A DNA stretch of 21,965 nucleotides from positions 1 through 21,965 of the forward strand of contig JAPMOS010000382.1 in NCBI GenBank assembly GCA_027972325.1, given 5' to 3'. Origin of the DNA: Paratrimastix pyriformis (Eukaryota > Preaxostyla > Paratrimastigidae). This document shows, piece by piece, positions 1 through 13,300 of the stretch (position 1 is its first letter; each line of letters begins with the position of its first letter). The translations under genes were made by a program, and so were the position numbers. The notes beneath the pieces were generated by a model. It saw only the letters and a list, made by a program, of their open reading frames with translations, was not told the origin of the DNA and did no database searches.

Positions 1-1330
1 GGGGCGGCCAGCAGGTCCACCGGGGTGCCGCCTGCTGGGCCCACTGGTACCGGTAGCTGCTGCTGCTGCTGCTGCTTGCGGGGTGGTGGCCTGGCCGGCG
101 AAGGGAGGCCGCCATCGAGGGCACCAGCAGGGGCCGCCTGGCCCGAGGCCGAGCGGCTCCGCAGCCCGCTGGTGGTCGTGGCCAGGGCCGGCCGGGCCGC
201 CGTGCACCAGACCCGCACCACGGGCGGCGCCCCCACCACCACCGTCAGGGTGGCCTCGGCGCTGGCCGACTCGCGCTCGGGGGCAGCCCCATCGCTCACC
301 GTCAGCCGCACCGTGCAGTTGCCCGCGGGTCGCCCCGCCCCCGCGGCCGCCGCACCCACGGCGGCCGGCAGGGTCACCGTCGCCGCGTCGCAGCGGGCCC
401 CCTCGGGCACCCGCTCACGGCCGCGCTGCCCGCCGGGAAGCAGGCCGGCCCCGTGAAGAGCCAGCGGTACTGCAGGGCCGCGGACGCGCCGGCGGGGGCG
501 TCCGGGTCGAAGGAGGCCCGCCCGTCGAGGGCGACCGCCTCGGTGGGGCCCACGGCCCGGTCGCCGCCCCGCACCCGGGCCTGCAACGGGCTCCCCTCGC
601 ACACCACGAGCACCGTCGCCTCCCGGGCACCGGCACCGGCACCGGCATCGGCATCGTTGCCACTGCCGCTGCCGACGCGCACCCGCAGGGTGTAGTTGCG
701 GCCGGCCAGCAGGGCGCCCGCGGGCACCACCAGCCGGGCCGAGCCCCGGGCCCCCTCGAGCAGCCCTGCCGGCAGCAGGGCCGCCTGGGGCGACGACCAG
801 CCGAAGGTCAGCGCCTCCGCCCCCGCCCCCGTCGTGTCGGTGGCCCCGCCCGGGCACGTGGCCGCCCGCTGGGCCAGGGCCTGCAGAGCCAGGGGCACCC
901 CGCGCCGGGTGCGCACCAGGGTCCCGTTGCCGCCCAGGCCGGCGAAGGTCACCACCATCCGCGGCGCCGCCTGCTCCGCCGGGTCGGCCGGGTCCACGGC
1001 CAGGGCCACCTCGGCCTGGGCGCTGCGGCCGGCCCAGTTGGTCACCTCCAGGCGCACCCGGTAGGTCGTCCCGGCCGCCAGCAGGCCCGCCACGGGCACC
1101 TCGACGGCCGCCCCGTCGCAGGCCCATGCCGCCCCGTCGGCGCCCCGCAGCGCCGCGAGCAGGTTCACCCAGGCCGCGTCGCCCTCGCGCCGCACGGCCC
1201 ACCCGTACCCCAGCGCGCGGCCCCCGCTGCCCGCCCGGGCGCTCAGCGACCCGTCGAAGCGCACCCGGCCCGCGCAGGCCGAGACCCGGCTGGGGCCCGT
1301 CACGACCGCCTCCAGCTGCCCCGTCGACTC
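1..1330 (-). other. REJ/PKD-like region
   Basis: Two stretches match the PKD/REJ pattern. One, near 1200-1300, has a V-R-F-D-G-S-L-S motif followed by L-G-Y-G-W. The other, near 455-560, has [11 protein letters not shown] followed by L-Q-Y-R-W and a Cys. A third part, about 150-410, has L-T-V-S-D-G and V-V-V-G-A-P-P in a shifted frame. REJ domains occur next to PKD repeats in polycystin-1-type proteins. The assignment rests on motif reading only. Confidence 0.5.
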
Positions 1331-4300
1331 GCCCTCGACCGGCACCCCGGCCTGCACCGCCGCCCCGCCAGCCAGCAGCCGGTACGAGGCGGCCGCAGTG
1401 GCGGCGGTGGCGTTGCCCTCAGCCGACACGAGCACGAGCAGGGTGGCCTCGAGGGCCGCCGGGGCGGGCACCCGCAGGGCAAGCAGGTCGCCCACCGCCA
1501 GCGGGGCCGCCGGGCCCAGCCGCACCACCAGCTGCATCCGCACGGGCGCCGCCCCGCCCGCCAGCAGTCGGCAGGGCTGTTGGGTCGCATCACCATCGCC
1601 GGCGGCGGCGGCCGTGGGGACCGGGCTGTCGGCCGTCCGGGGCGTGTGCACCAGCATGCAGGTGGCCGCGGGGCCGCCCACCCGGGCCAGGCTGGCCTCG
1701 TCCAGCAGCGCCCCGCACAGGGCGGCCGTGCCCTGGGGGCTGGCCGCGGTCAGGGCCCCCACGGGCAGGGGCAGGGCCAGGTCCAGGGTCACCGTGCGCA
1801 GGGTGGCCCCCAGCCGGGCCGCCTGCAGGACCTGCTGCCGCGGGCACAGCCGCACAGGGGACACGGCCTCCAGCAACGCCCCGGTGGTGGTGCCGCTGCT
1901 GCTGCCGGCGGTGGTGGTGGTGAGCACGGTCAGGGTGGCCTCGACCGCGGTCGGCAGCCCGTCCGTCTCGGCATCATCCTCGGCCTCGCTGCTGTTGGTG
2001 GCCACGGCCGTCGGCAGGAAGCGCACCTCGAAGCCGCCCTCCAGGGCCGCCTGCAGGGCGCCCGCGGGCCCGGCCAGCCGCCAGCCGGCCATCGGGTTGC
2101 CCGTCCGGGCCGAGCGCACCCCCGCCACCGGGCCGCCCGTCAGGCCCACCCCGTCCCCACTCCCGCCGGCCGCCGCCGCCGCCGACGCCGCCAGGGTGGC
2201 CGCCAGGGCATCGGTGGGGGCCACGGACAGGGCCCCCGTCCGGGCGAGAGCCTCCTCCACCAGCAGGGTCGCCTCCAGCCGCACAGCCCGGGCCCAGTCG
2301 GCCGGGGCGGCCCCCGTGGGCGCCAGCCGGAAGGCCGCCCCGGCAGTGGTGGCGCTGCCCGCCAGCAGCGGCACTGCCCCCGCCCCCCCCGCAGGGAGGG
2401 TGGCCCCGGCCAGGGTGAAGAGGGCCCCCGTCGCCGGCTGGTCGCCGGGCGCACTCACGTTGAGGATGTGCTCACGCGAGCCCGCCAGCGGCTGTCCGCC
2501 AAGGGTCACCCTGCGGGTGGCGGCGGGTGGCAAAGGAGGAAGACGCAGCGTGAGGATGGCCCAGCAATCCGGCAAAGAGGTCGGGCGAGCAGCGACTCCA
2601 CCCAACCCTCCCCAGACGATGGCACGAGGGAAAAGGCTTGGAGGTGAATGCGGGTGGCGCGGGCGGGGGCGCCTGGGACATGGGCGGACCCCACGAGGAA
2701 CAGGCCCTGGGCGGCGGGGAGCACCTCGCCCAGCCAGGCCGCCTCGAGGGCGCAGGCCCCCTGGCCCGTGACGGCCACCGTGGCGGGGCGCCCCACCGGG
2801 CGCAGGGTCACGGCCAGGCCCGCCTCGGCCAGCCGGGCGGCCGTGCAGGGGACCCCGTTGCCCAGGCCGTCCCGCAGGGCCACCGCGAACCGGACCCGCT
2901 GCCCGGCCACGCCCGCCTCGGGCCACTGCACCACCGCGCTGGCCTGGCTCGAGGGGGCACCCGCCTCCACCACCCAGCGGGCACTGGCGCTGGTGCTCGT
3001 GTTGCCGCTGGCTTCCCCGGCGGCGCCCTCGAAGGCGCAGGGCAGGAGGGCCCCCGTGGGGACGTAGCGGGTCAAGGCCCGGTAGGCGCCGGCCAGGGGC
3101 ACCCCGCCGCTGACCCGCACCCGCACCCCGAAGGCCGCGTCGCAGTGCACCGTCCCGGGCACCGAGTCGCCGGTCGCCCCCTCCGGCTCCAGCCAGGCCG
3201 CGAAGAGCCCGCTCACGTTGGCCCCGGCCGCGCACAGGCCCACCGGGTTGCCGGCCCCGTCCCGGGGCGCCACCGCCCATTCCACGGCACCCGCCTCGCC
3301 CGCCCGGGCCCGCCGGCTGGCCGGGTGGACGGCCCGGCTGGTGGTGGGGTCGACCGGAGCCACCTGCCCCGCCGCCGCCGTCGCAGCCACCACCGTCAGG
3401 CGCAGGCCCAGGCCATCCTCCACGGCCGCACCTGGGGCGAGAGAGCGGGCCGGGCGATGGTCGGAAGAGGAGCCACAGGTGAGCATTGACGCGGGCTTAC
3501 ATACGAACCAAGCTGAGGAAGGCCTGCGGGCTGTGGGCTGTGGGCGGACCGTTGAAGGTGGGGCGGAGCCGGTACGTCCCGGTGGCGGCCAGGGTGCCCG
3601 CGAGGGCGAACCAGGGCCCCTCGCAGCTGCTCGCCGACCGACCCACCGCCAGGGCCGGCTGGCTCTCCTCCCCCGCATCCCCCAGCCGGGTCGCCTCCAG
3701 GGCGAAGCGGAGCCGCTCCAGGCTGCCCGCGGTCCCGTTGCAGGCCACCCGGCGGCCCGCCCCGTCGGCCGCCTCGACCAGCACCCGCCAGCTGGTGCCC
3801 GCCACCACCAGGCCGCCGCTCGCCGGCCAGCCCCGCACCACGCAGCTGCAAGGGCACATCACGGCCGGGATGGTGAGGAGGGAACGCAGTGGCGGCAGCA
3901 GGAGTGGCAGGGGGCGTCTGGGCTGGTCACACGCAGCGGGGGGATGGGGTGGGGATGGGGTGGGGCGGGGCGGGGTGGGAGCGGACCGAGCCGGGTCGAC
4001 GGGTCCGCTGGTGGCCTCGTCCGCCTCGACGGGGCCCGGGCCCACCCGCCACAGGGCCGGCGACCCGGCCAGGGCCGTCCCGCCCAGGGTCACCGTCACC
4101 CGGTGGGTGGCCGCCGTGGGGCTGGCCACCCGCAGGGCCAACTGGCCCGTGGCCGGCAGGCACTCGGGGGCCCCGCCGCCCAGCAGCTCCACCGGCCCCG
4201 GGGCCGCCTCGACGGCCAGCCCCAGGCCCTGCCACTCGGCCTCGCTCAGCCCGGTGCAGTTGCGGGGCGCCCCGGCCGCGTCGCGCAGGCTCACCCGCAG

Positions 4301-7300
4301 CACCCGCTCGGCCCGGGCGGGCCCCTGCAGCGGCCAGGCGTCCACGGTCGAGGTGGCCCCGCTGGGCGGGCCCGCCACCACCAGCCAGCCGCCCTCGAGG
4401 CCGTCCGAGGTGGGGGTCAGCAGGGCCCCGCCCACCAGCTGCCCGCCCAGGACCAGCCCCACCGCCTGCCGGGCCGCGTACGGGCAGCCGAACCGCACCA
4501 CCACCGGCCGCACGGGGGCCGTCTGGCCCGGGTCCACCACCCCCACGGCCGGCGCGCAGGCCACCACCGGGCCCACCCCGCCCATCCCCACCGGGCCCGG
4601 GCTCAGCGCAACCCCGATCGCCGGGGCCCCGGCCTGCAGCAGGGCCGCCTCCGAGCAGTCCACCCGGTTGCCGTACTAAGAGGCGACGCCCAGACCACCA
4701 CACCACAGGCAGACCCATCAAAAGGCATGAGGGTGAAGCCCCATCATCCACGCCCCAGCCAGTGTCAGTGCTCTGTGGTCCACTCAGCCGGCCAGCCCCG
4801 GCCAGCGCAGCCGTGTGCCGGAGCACGGCAAGGAGCAGCAGCAGCAACATGCTGCTGCGGACCTGGTCGCGCATGAGGATGGCCGCCTCGACTTGGGTGC
4901 CCGCGGCCAGGCCGCTCTGGGGCCACTGCGTCACCTCCGACCGGGCCGCGTCCGGGGTGCCCGCGGCCACGACCCACTCGGCCAGGGCCGCCCCCTCGGC
5001 CACAGCAGCACCGTCATCACCGGCATCTGCGCTGGCCACGAGGCGCACCTGGTGGACGCCCGCCTGGGTGCAGGCCAGCCGCACCACAAACAGGCCACCC
5101 GAGCAGAGGGGCCCCTCGGCCCCATCCGCAAGCAGCGGGCCGGGGCTCAGGGCTGCCACCAGCCGCCCCGCGTCGCTGGCCGAGTCGTTGACGCAGCTCA
5201 CCGCGTTGCCGTACTGCAGCCCGCCCACGAGGAAAAGGGCAGCGGTGGGTGGGGAGGGATGATGCGGATGAGTGGGTCTGACTTGCGGTCGGGAGGGCAA
5301 TGGCGCGCAGTGGGCAGCGAGCAGCGGGCCACGGACCGGGTCGCGCCCCTGGACGAGCATGGTGGCCGTCTGGCCGGCCGCGGTGCCGTTGGCGGGCCCC
5401 CGGACCAGGGTCGAGTGGGCCGGCGAGAGCAGCCCCGCCACCACCGTCAGCTGGGCCGGCCCCGCGGCCACGACGGCCCCGTTGTACAGCAGGGCCACCA
5501 CCTTGGCCCCGACCCGCCGGCCCGCGAAGGCCACCACGAACTGGGGGCCCTGGCAGCTCACCCGCAGGGCGGCCGGGGCGGCCCCGCCCACGGTCACCGC
5601 GAACTTGGCCCGCTCGGCGGGCCGCTCGGCACACGACACCACCGCCGCCCCGTCGGCCGTCCGGGCCGTCACCAGCAGGCCCCGGCCCACCGGCTCGCCC
5701 GCCCGGTAGGGGAGGCCCGCCCCCAGGGGCGGCCACTCGTCGACGGCCACCTGGGCAGGGTCCACGGCCGCCTCGGCCACCTCCCAGCCCGCGGCCGTCT
5801 CGGCGAAGGTGGCCCCGCCCTGCCGCAGCGCCACCCGGTGCGTCCCGGCCGTGCGGCAGGCGTAGCTCAGCCAGAACAGCCCGCTCGCGCTGTCGCTGCC
5901 GCCGGTGCTGGCCTTGGTGGCGTTGGCGGCGGTGGGGTCGCTGCACGAGATGCCCACCGCATCGGCCACCACCGGGCCGGGCGTCACCGCCACGGCCCAC
6001 CCGGCCGCCGCCAGCCCGTCCTCGCCCCCGGCCGCCAACCCGGCCGCCGTGCAGGGGTGCTCGTTGCCCAGGGCGTCCCAGGCCCGCACCGGCATCGCCA
6101 CCACGTCGCCCCTGCACCCAGGAAACCAGGCACGGGGGGCAGGAAGAGATGGCGGCGATGATGCGCTTGGGTGGGGGAAGGGAGGCTGGTCGACCAGGGC
6201 GAGGGCGAGGGCGAGGGCGAGGGCGAGGGCGAGGGCGAGGGCGAGGGCGAGGGCGAGGGCGAGGGCGAGGGCGCTGGTGGGGAGGGTGACGGACGCGGCG
6301 ACGGGGCCCGGCCAGGCGGTTCCGCTGGGGACGGCCACCCGGGCGATGGGGCCCGGGCCCACGGCCCAGCCCTCCCGGGGGCCCGCCTGGGCCAGGGCCG
6401 CCCCGGCCAGGGTCAGGGTCAGGGTCAGGTTGCTCGCGGCCAGGGTGGGCACCACCCTCACCGCCAGCCGGCTGCTGGCCGCCTCGTCCGCCCCCTCGGC
6501 CCCCTCGGCCAGGCAGGCGGCCGTCACGGCCAGGTCCTCGGGCTGCCCGCTCACCCGCAGGCCCCAGCCCAGCCCGGCCGCCTGCTGGGCGGTGCAGTTG
6601 CACAGGTTCCCGAAGGCGTCCCTGCCCAGGCCAACGGAGGAGGGCGGCGATGAGCACGCGGAAGCAACCCGCCTCGCAACTCAGAGCACAATCATACTCC
6701 CCGGCTGAACCCTGCACCATCCCTGCCGGCCATGCTGGCCCGCTCACCACTCCTGCGGGACGAGAATCATGGTGCGATCGAGGACGGACCGCAGGGTGAC
6801 GGTGACGGTGGTCGGGCGGCCGGCCTTCCCATCGACAAGCAGCCCCAGGGCCGGGTCGGCCGTGCAGCGGGTTGGATCCACCCCGGCCGCCTGGACCCGC
6901 AGCCCCAGGCCGTACCGCGAGCCGGCCGCGCCCAGCAGGGTCCCGTTGAAGGTCACCCCGAACAGCCACCGGCCCGCCACCGTGGGCGCCACGAAGCGCA
7001 CCACCGCCCGGGCCGGGGCGGAGTTCGCCTGCATCCGGTGGTGGCTGTTGCTGTTGCTGGTGGTGGTGGTCGCAGGGTCCAGCAGGTCCTCGCAGGTCGG
7101 GTCGCCCGCCCGCAGGGGCCACTCGGGCCGGGTCAGCGCCAGCCGGGCCGCCAGGGCGGGCGTGCAGGCCAGGGCCACCCCGTCACGGTCCCGCAGGGCC
7201 ACCCACAGGGTCGCCTCCTGGCCGGCCCCCGCCACGGCCACCACATCATCATCCTTGCCCTCGCCACTGCCGGCGGGCACCACCTCGCTGGCGGCCGGGG

Positions 7301-10300
7301 CCACCCCGCTCGGGTCGGGGGCGCTCACCACCAGCAGCCCCTCGGCCTCCCCCGCCGCCGTGGCCAGCCGGGCGCCCCCGTAGGTGACCCAGTACGGGAA
7401 GCTGCCCGCCTGGGCGGGCGCCCCCACCACAAACAGGGCCGTGCTGCCCGTGCCCGCGGCCTCGCTGCCGCTGCCGCTGCCGCTGCTGCTGTTGGCGCAC
7501 AGGGGCCCGGCCACCCCGGACCAGGCCTCGGCCGGGCTGGGCTCGCCCCCGAGGGCCAGCAGGCCCGCCACAGGGGCCGTGCAGGGGACCGGGTTGTCCA
7601 GTCGGTCCCGCAGCAGCACCACCAGCCGGAGGCCCTGGGCCGAGACCGTGGCCGCCCCCAGCCACTGCTCCACCCGCGTCCGGGCGGCCGCCACCGGGCC
7701 GGCCACCACCTGCAGCTGGACCGGGGCCAGGTCGGCAGGCGCCGCCCCGGAGCCGTAGCTCAGGACCAGGGGCAGGGCCTGGGCGGTGGCCGCCGCGGGG
7801 GCGGTCACGTTGACCCGCAGCAGGGCCTCCCCCGGGGCGGGCTCCTCGCAGGCGGCGTCATCCAGGGTCCAGGGCTGCCCCACGGCAACCAGCTCGGGGG
7901 CCGTGTGGGCGCAGGGCAGCCGCTCGCCCAGCCGGTCGACCAGCCGCACCGCCAGCCGCACCGTCGCGCCCGCCTCGACCAGGCCCCCCGCGGCGGCCTC
8001 GGGGGGCCCCACCAGGGCCACCTCGCTCAGGGCACCGCTCACGGGGGCTACCCGATGGAATAATGGGCGATGCGCATGAAGGAGGGCGATCGTCGGTCAA
8101 GCCAGGAGTGAAGGCAGACAGACCCTGGTAGAAGAACCCGAGATCGGGCGCTGAAGTGGCCGATGTCCGGTCCAGATTCTCCACGGTGATTGCCGCGTCA
8201 CCATTGGGATGAGAGCCCAGAGTACAAGCGATTGTCGTGGAATTGCGATCCGTGTCGTCGAGAAAAGTGACATTGCAACAGCTGACGCCACCAACAGTCA
8301 CCGTCAGATTCGCCCGGAACCCAGTGCCCCGAAGCTGCACCGTGGCGCCCTCACCTGGAAAGGAAAAGGTTACAGAATGTGAAACGGCTGGTGCCGATCG
8401 AGAAACTGACCGGCCCACGGGGGGCTGATGCGAGTCAGAGTCGGGGTGGGGCCCTGGTAGAAGAAGGGTGCGAGTGTGTACGCATCCGCCGGTAGATGGG
8501 CACTGGTCGCATCAATGTTCGTGATGGTCAGATCGACGGGGCCCGGCGGATGAATCCCCGTCAGACAGGTCAGCCCGCTCGTCGCATTGGGGTGGTCCAA
8601 GTCAGTGGTGGCGAGTCTGTTGAGGTTCACGCAAGGAACACCGCCAAGAGAGACGGAACACCCCTCGCGGAAGTTGCGGCCCAGAACAGTCAACACCGTG
8701 CCACCCAGCCAAGAGCCCACCGCAGGTTGCACGGAGAGGACGACGGGGAGCGGTCCTAGATTGGAAAAGGCCGGCAATGAGAAGGGATGCAAATGGGGCG
8801 GGCGGGCGGTGGACAGACCAGGAAGCACCCGCATGGACAGGCTCGGGGCGATGGGCACGCCTCCATAGGACAGGCTCAGTGTGATCTCCCCCAAGCTCGG
8901 CAGAGGTGGCGCCGTAAAGTTGACCTGGACGTAGCTCGTCCCTGTGGTATTGTCGGGTGCGGCGTCACTGGCCTCGTCTCCCTCCAGGCATCGAACCCCC
9001 GTTAGGGTCCACGGGCCGGAGAGCGATACAGTCTCCAGCAAAGTGTGGGCACAGGGAAGCGGGTCGCCCAACACGTCAACCAATTTGAGGGACAGAGAAT
9101 GACCACTGGCGATCTCGGGGGACGCAGTGCCATTGTAGTGCACTCGGCTGCGGGTCCAGTCCAGGGCAGCTGCGCGGCCACCCCCCAAACCCCCCAACCA
9201 ACAAGGTATGATGCACTTGGAGAAACAACGAGGACCGTGGCGGACCCTGATACACGAAGGGGAAGGAGCAGGCAGATTGGTCCAGGTTGCGCGCGGTCGC
9301 AGTGACAAGGCCGTTGGGGTGGGGACCCAACGTGCATGTGAAAACGGAAGCCTCTGCGTGCGCCTCGGTGTCATTCATCAATAACGTGACATTGGTGCAC
9401 GGCGTCTCGCCGACCCAGACCACCAAATTCGGCCGAAAATGTGCTCCCGAAACCTGAAGGGTTGCGTTTTCGCCTAATGAGGGGAAAAGAGTGGAAAAAT
9501 GAGATCCCCCACAGGGTGGCCGAAAGGAACAACTGACCTCCCCAAGGCGGGAAGACACTGCTGATGGTGGGCAAGGCCCCCTGGTAGTAAAAGAAGGGCG
9601 GGAAAAACCCCTGGGTCGCATCCGAGTTGCTGAGTTGGAGCATGGCTGGACCAAGGCCGAGTTCGGTGCGGTCCCCTGTGATGCAGGTCAGCTGGGAGCT
9701 CCCAAGGCCACCAGCGTTCGGGGGCAGGGTGACATTGACGCAAGGAATCCCACCGAGCAGAACCGTGACGTCAGGCCGGAAGAAATTGCCCGTGATGGTC
9801 AGGACAGTGCCGCCTTCCACGGGGCCTGCCATGGGACTCAGCCAGGAGACATATGGCGAGGGCCCTGGGCGACGACCAAAGAACGGTCAGGGAGACGGGC
9901 CGTGTGAAAGCGACGAGGTACGGGCACACAGGCAGACCTTGCAAGAGGAATCTCCGCGTGCTGGAACCAGAGCCGACGCCCGGGATGTTCACCATCACCG
10001 GCAAGTAGCCGAAAGGGCCGGAGGCAGAGAAGAGCATGTTGCTGCAGGTGATCCGTCTCCCCCCCGGCTGGAACATCGTGTTCGAGCATATATTGCCGCC
10101 GATACGGATGGACGGCCTTAGCCGGAAGTTCAAACCATCAACGGTGACGTAGCTTTGGCTTCCAAAAGAGGCAGCGGAGGGGGTAAAATCCAAGATAACC
10201 GGAAGGGGATCTGGTTGCGGAGAAAACGTGGTTAAAGGAAGAGCCGTGCGGGCCCGAGTCAGAGCCGCCGTGTGGACGAGCCGGACAGACATTTGAACGT

Positions 10301-13300
10301 AAAGGCCCCCGGCAGAACGGCGCTGGTCTGATCGGGATTTGTGAGGACAACCGATAGCAGTCCCGCAGAGAAGGAAACGGCGGTGCAGGTCAGATTCATC
10401 AGCAGGATTGAGTCTTCTGTGCCGGTCCCACCAGAGGCCCCAGCCTGTTCGCTGGTTGAGTTCCACACGGCAGTGACATTCGGGTTGAGGCAGATGGAAG
10501 GACCCACCATGACCTGAACACCGGGCCTGAAGTTGGTGCCGGTGAGGGTCAGCTGGGTCCCCACACTGCCGGTGAGGCCGACAGAGGGGGTCACATGAAC
10601 CAGCGTGGGTGATTCAGCTGGGTCGGGAGAGACGACAAGAGATCAGATCCATGGTGTCAACCTCAGTGATACGGACCCTGCCAGGCTAAGCCGTAGATGG
10701 CAGTCCCAGGCCCGCCGTCAACGTTGCGGACAGTCACATTGGCAGCACAGGGGAGATACTCGTCGGGTAGGGGCGGGACTGTGCAGTTGAGGGCCGTTCC
10801 GTTTGGGTGCCGCCACGCCACCGGACACTCAAGCACCCGGGAAAGGTACGGATTCCCAGGAGACCGGGTTGTGGCATTGATCGAAAGGGTCACCGTGGCT
10901 CCCGGGTTAAAGTGATGCCCCGTCAGCCCCAATTCGATACTCGAGGGCTGACCGTACACGGAGACCCGCGAAGGGGTCACACCCGTAATGTTGGGTGCCG
11001 GGTCTGCGAACCAAATCCCACACAAGAATCCAACACACGGGCCAAACATGAACCACCGCAGGTGGTCACCGGGGGTGAGATTGAAAAAAGGAGGGTTAGG
11101 GTTAGGAGTGTGGGGTTAGGGTTAGGAGTGTGGGTGAGAAAGGCAGAGGGGCACTCCAGACCAAATACCAGACTGGAAGGGCCCTCAAAATGTAAGGTTG
11201 GCGTGTTCCCCGCCAGATCTTCCCCCGAGTAAGCGATTTCAACGTAGGACGTGGGCTCTCTTGTCTGGAGGCAGAAAGGGGGGTCAGCCAGTGTCGCAGA
11301 GACAAGGTAGTGGAGCGTGTCTTCCTTGACGATTGCAGCCGGGTACCCTCCGATGTACATGGAGAGATAGGTGAGAGGCTCACTGGTGGACAGATTGAAT
11401 GTAACTCGGTTGCTGATGGTGACGCGGGACCGATCCAAACAGTTATCGCTGGCCATGCCACGAGCTGTCAGGATCGGGGGGGCTTCGTCTATGGGGGGAG
11501 GGGTTTGACCCTCTGGATGATGGGAACAAGGACAAGCAGCGGACCGTAAACGATGACCGGAAAGAGCTTTCCCGAGGCAGTGGAGTTGAGAGGGAGTGCG
11601 CTCACATTATTGCCACCGAGGTCTGCGGCAGCGGTGAGGGCGATGTGGAGGGATGCGCATCCATCCACGAGGGGGGTCGTAAACAGAGCGCGAACGAGGC
11701 TGGTGAAGGTCAGGGAGGCGCTGAAATAGGTCGCCGTTGGGCTGGACGAGGCGAAAACAAAAGGCAAGCCGTCAATGGTCAGGTTGAGGCTCCCTGGGAG
11801 CAGGGGCTCGGAGAAGGTCATGCTCACCCACAGTTTGATGCCGGGCCGGACCCTCGACAGGGCGGCGGAGAGGTAGGTCAACGTTGGCGGCGTCCGATCT
11901 GAGCCCACACCCATCGGAAAGAAGCAATAATGAAAGAATCAAGCAGCAGAATCGGCATCCTCTGCCCCACCCCTCAGGCCCCCATTCGGCAAACAGACCA
12001 ACCGTGATGGATGAACCATCCGTGGTCTTGTTGACGGGGTCGCCTGCGAGCTGGTTTCCCGCGAGATCGCTGCAGTTAGCGACAGAAAACCAAAGAAGCC
12101 CCTCGGCCGGAATTTGACTGGTGACCACCACCGAACATTCATAAGTGGCAAGGGTGTTCGGCTGCTGGCGGCAGGTGGCAAAAACACCCCCCATGTCGAC
12201 CGCGAGAGTTCCCAGAGGCTCGGTCGCTTCGATGAGGAGCAGCGCTCGGGTTCCCGGGCGGCAGATCGTGTGGCTGACGGGATTGGTGGTGTTCAGACGA
12301 GCCGATAGGATCCGAGGGGGGGTCCAATCTACAGACAGACAGGGGAGGAAAGGTGAGCCAAGAGGCACCCGCTGAGATGGGAGCACAGACCGAGGACGAG
12401 AGGCAGAGTGACATTGAACGGTTCCAGCATGCCATTTCCACTCGGGTCCATGGCTCCCCAGATGGCGACATGCACCGGGCCCTCGGGCTCCATCCCCGAC
12501 AGGACCACGCCAGAGGCTGTCCAATGGGCACTCACCGAGCGTTGATTCTGGGTGAGCACCGGGGGTAGAGGCACGGCGTCGACGAGCCGCCCTGCCACGA
12601 CAACCCGAGGAGGGGGGCAATTGGGGCCCGGAAGGGGAAGAGGCTCCGAGGTGGTGAAGTTGACCGCGATCTCGTCTCCTGCCCGGGCAAGGCTGCTGTT
12701 CATGGGGTTGGTGCTGGCACCTTCGACAAGGACTACAGTTGGGGGGACGGTATCTGTGACGCCGGAAGAGGAGGGCGATGCAAGGGGGGGGAAAAGAGAG
12801 AGAAAAGACGTTGGGGGAACGGGTCAAACGACAGATCCGCCGACCTGGTGCAATGGACACCATCCAGGGAGATCCTGGAAGATGAGTCCCTTGAACTTCA
12901 ACACCAAGCACTGATGACTGGGAGGACGGAGAAGAGGCCGCTCGCCATCTGGCTAGAGGCACTTCACCATCATCGAGCACCTCGCAGCTCCAGTTCAGTT
13001 CGAGCTGGGCCCGGTCCAGGGGGGTCCTGTTCCAGGTCAAGACGACGGAGGCCTGGGGGGGCAGCGGGCAGGGAAGCATGTTGCCGAAGCCGTCGGAAAT
13101 GTTGAGCGCAAGAGACAGCACTTCGCCGCCGATTGGTGAGGGACTCAACCTGAAGCTGCTCCGGCTGACGGAGGGGCTCCCTGCGGCGGATTCGAGAGAG
13201 AGATGAGAGCGAGCGAGCGAGCGAGCGGCACTGCTGACCAGCAGAAACAACAAGAGGTTGGGGGAGGCCCACAGAAGTGGAGTTCTCTTGGAGGAGCACT

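Noticed and set aside
83-4876. Long plus-strand open frames (83-2647, 1398-2771, 2638-3489, 3218-4876)
   Set aside because: They are antisense shadows of the GC-rich filamin/REJ exons: low-complexity Gly/Arg/Pro/His composition, no domain, and they cross clear minus-strand introns.
6171-6653. Glu-Gly / Arg-Ala hexamer-repeat proteins
   Set aside because: They come from reading through the GAGGGC minisatellite, which lies in intron 6112-6294.
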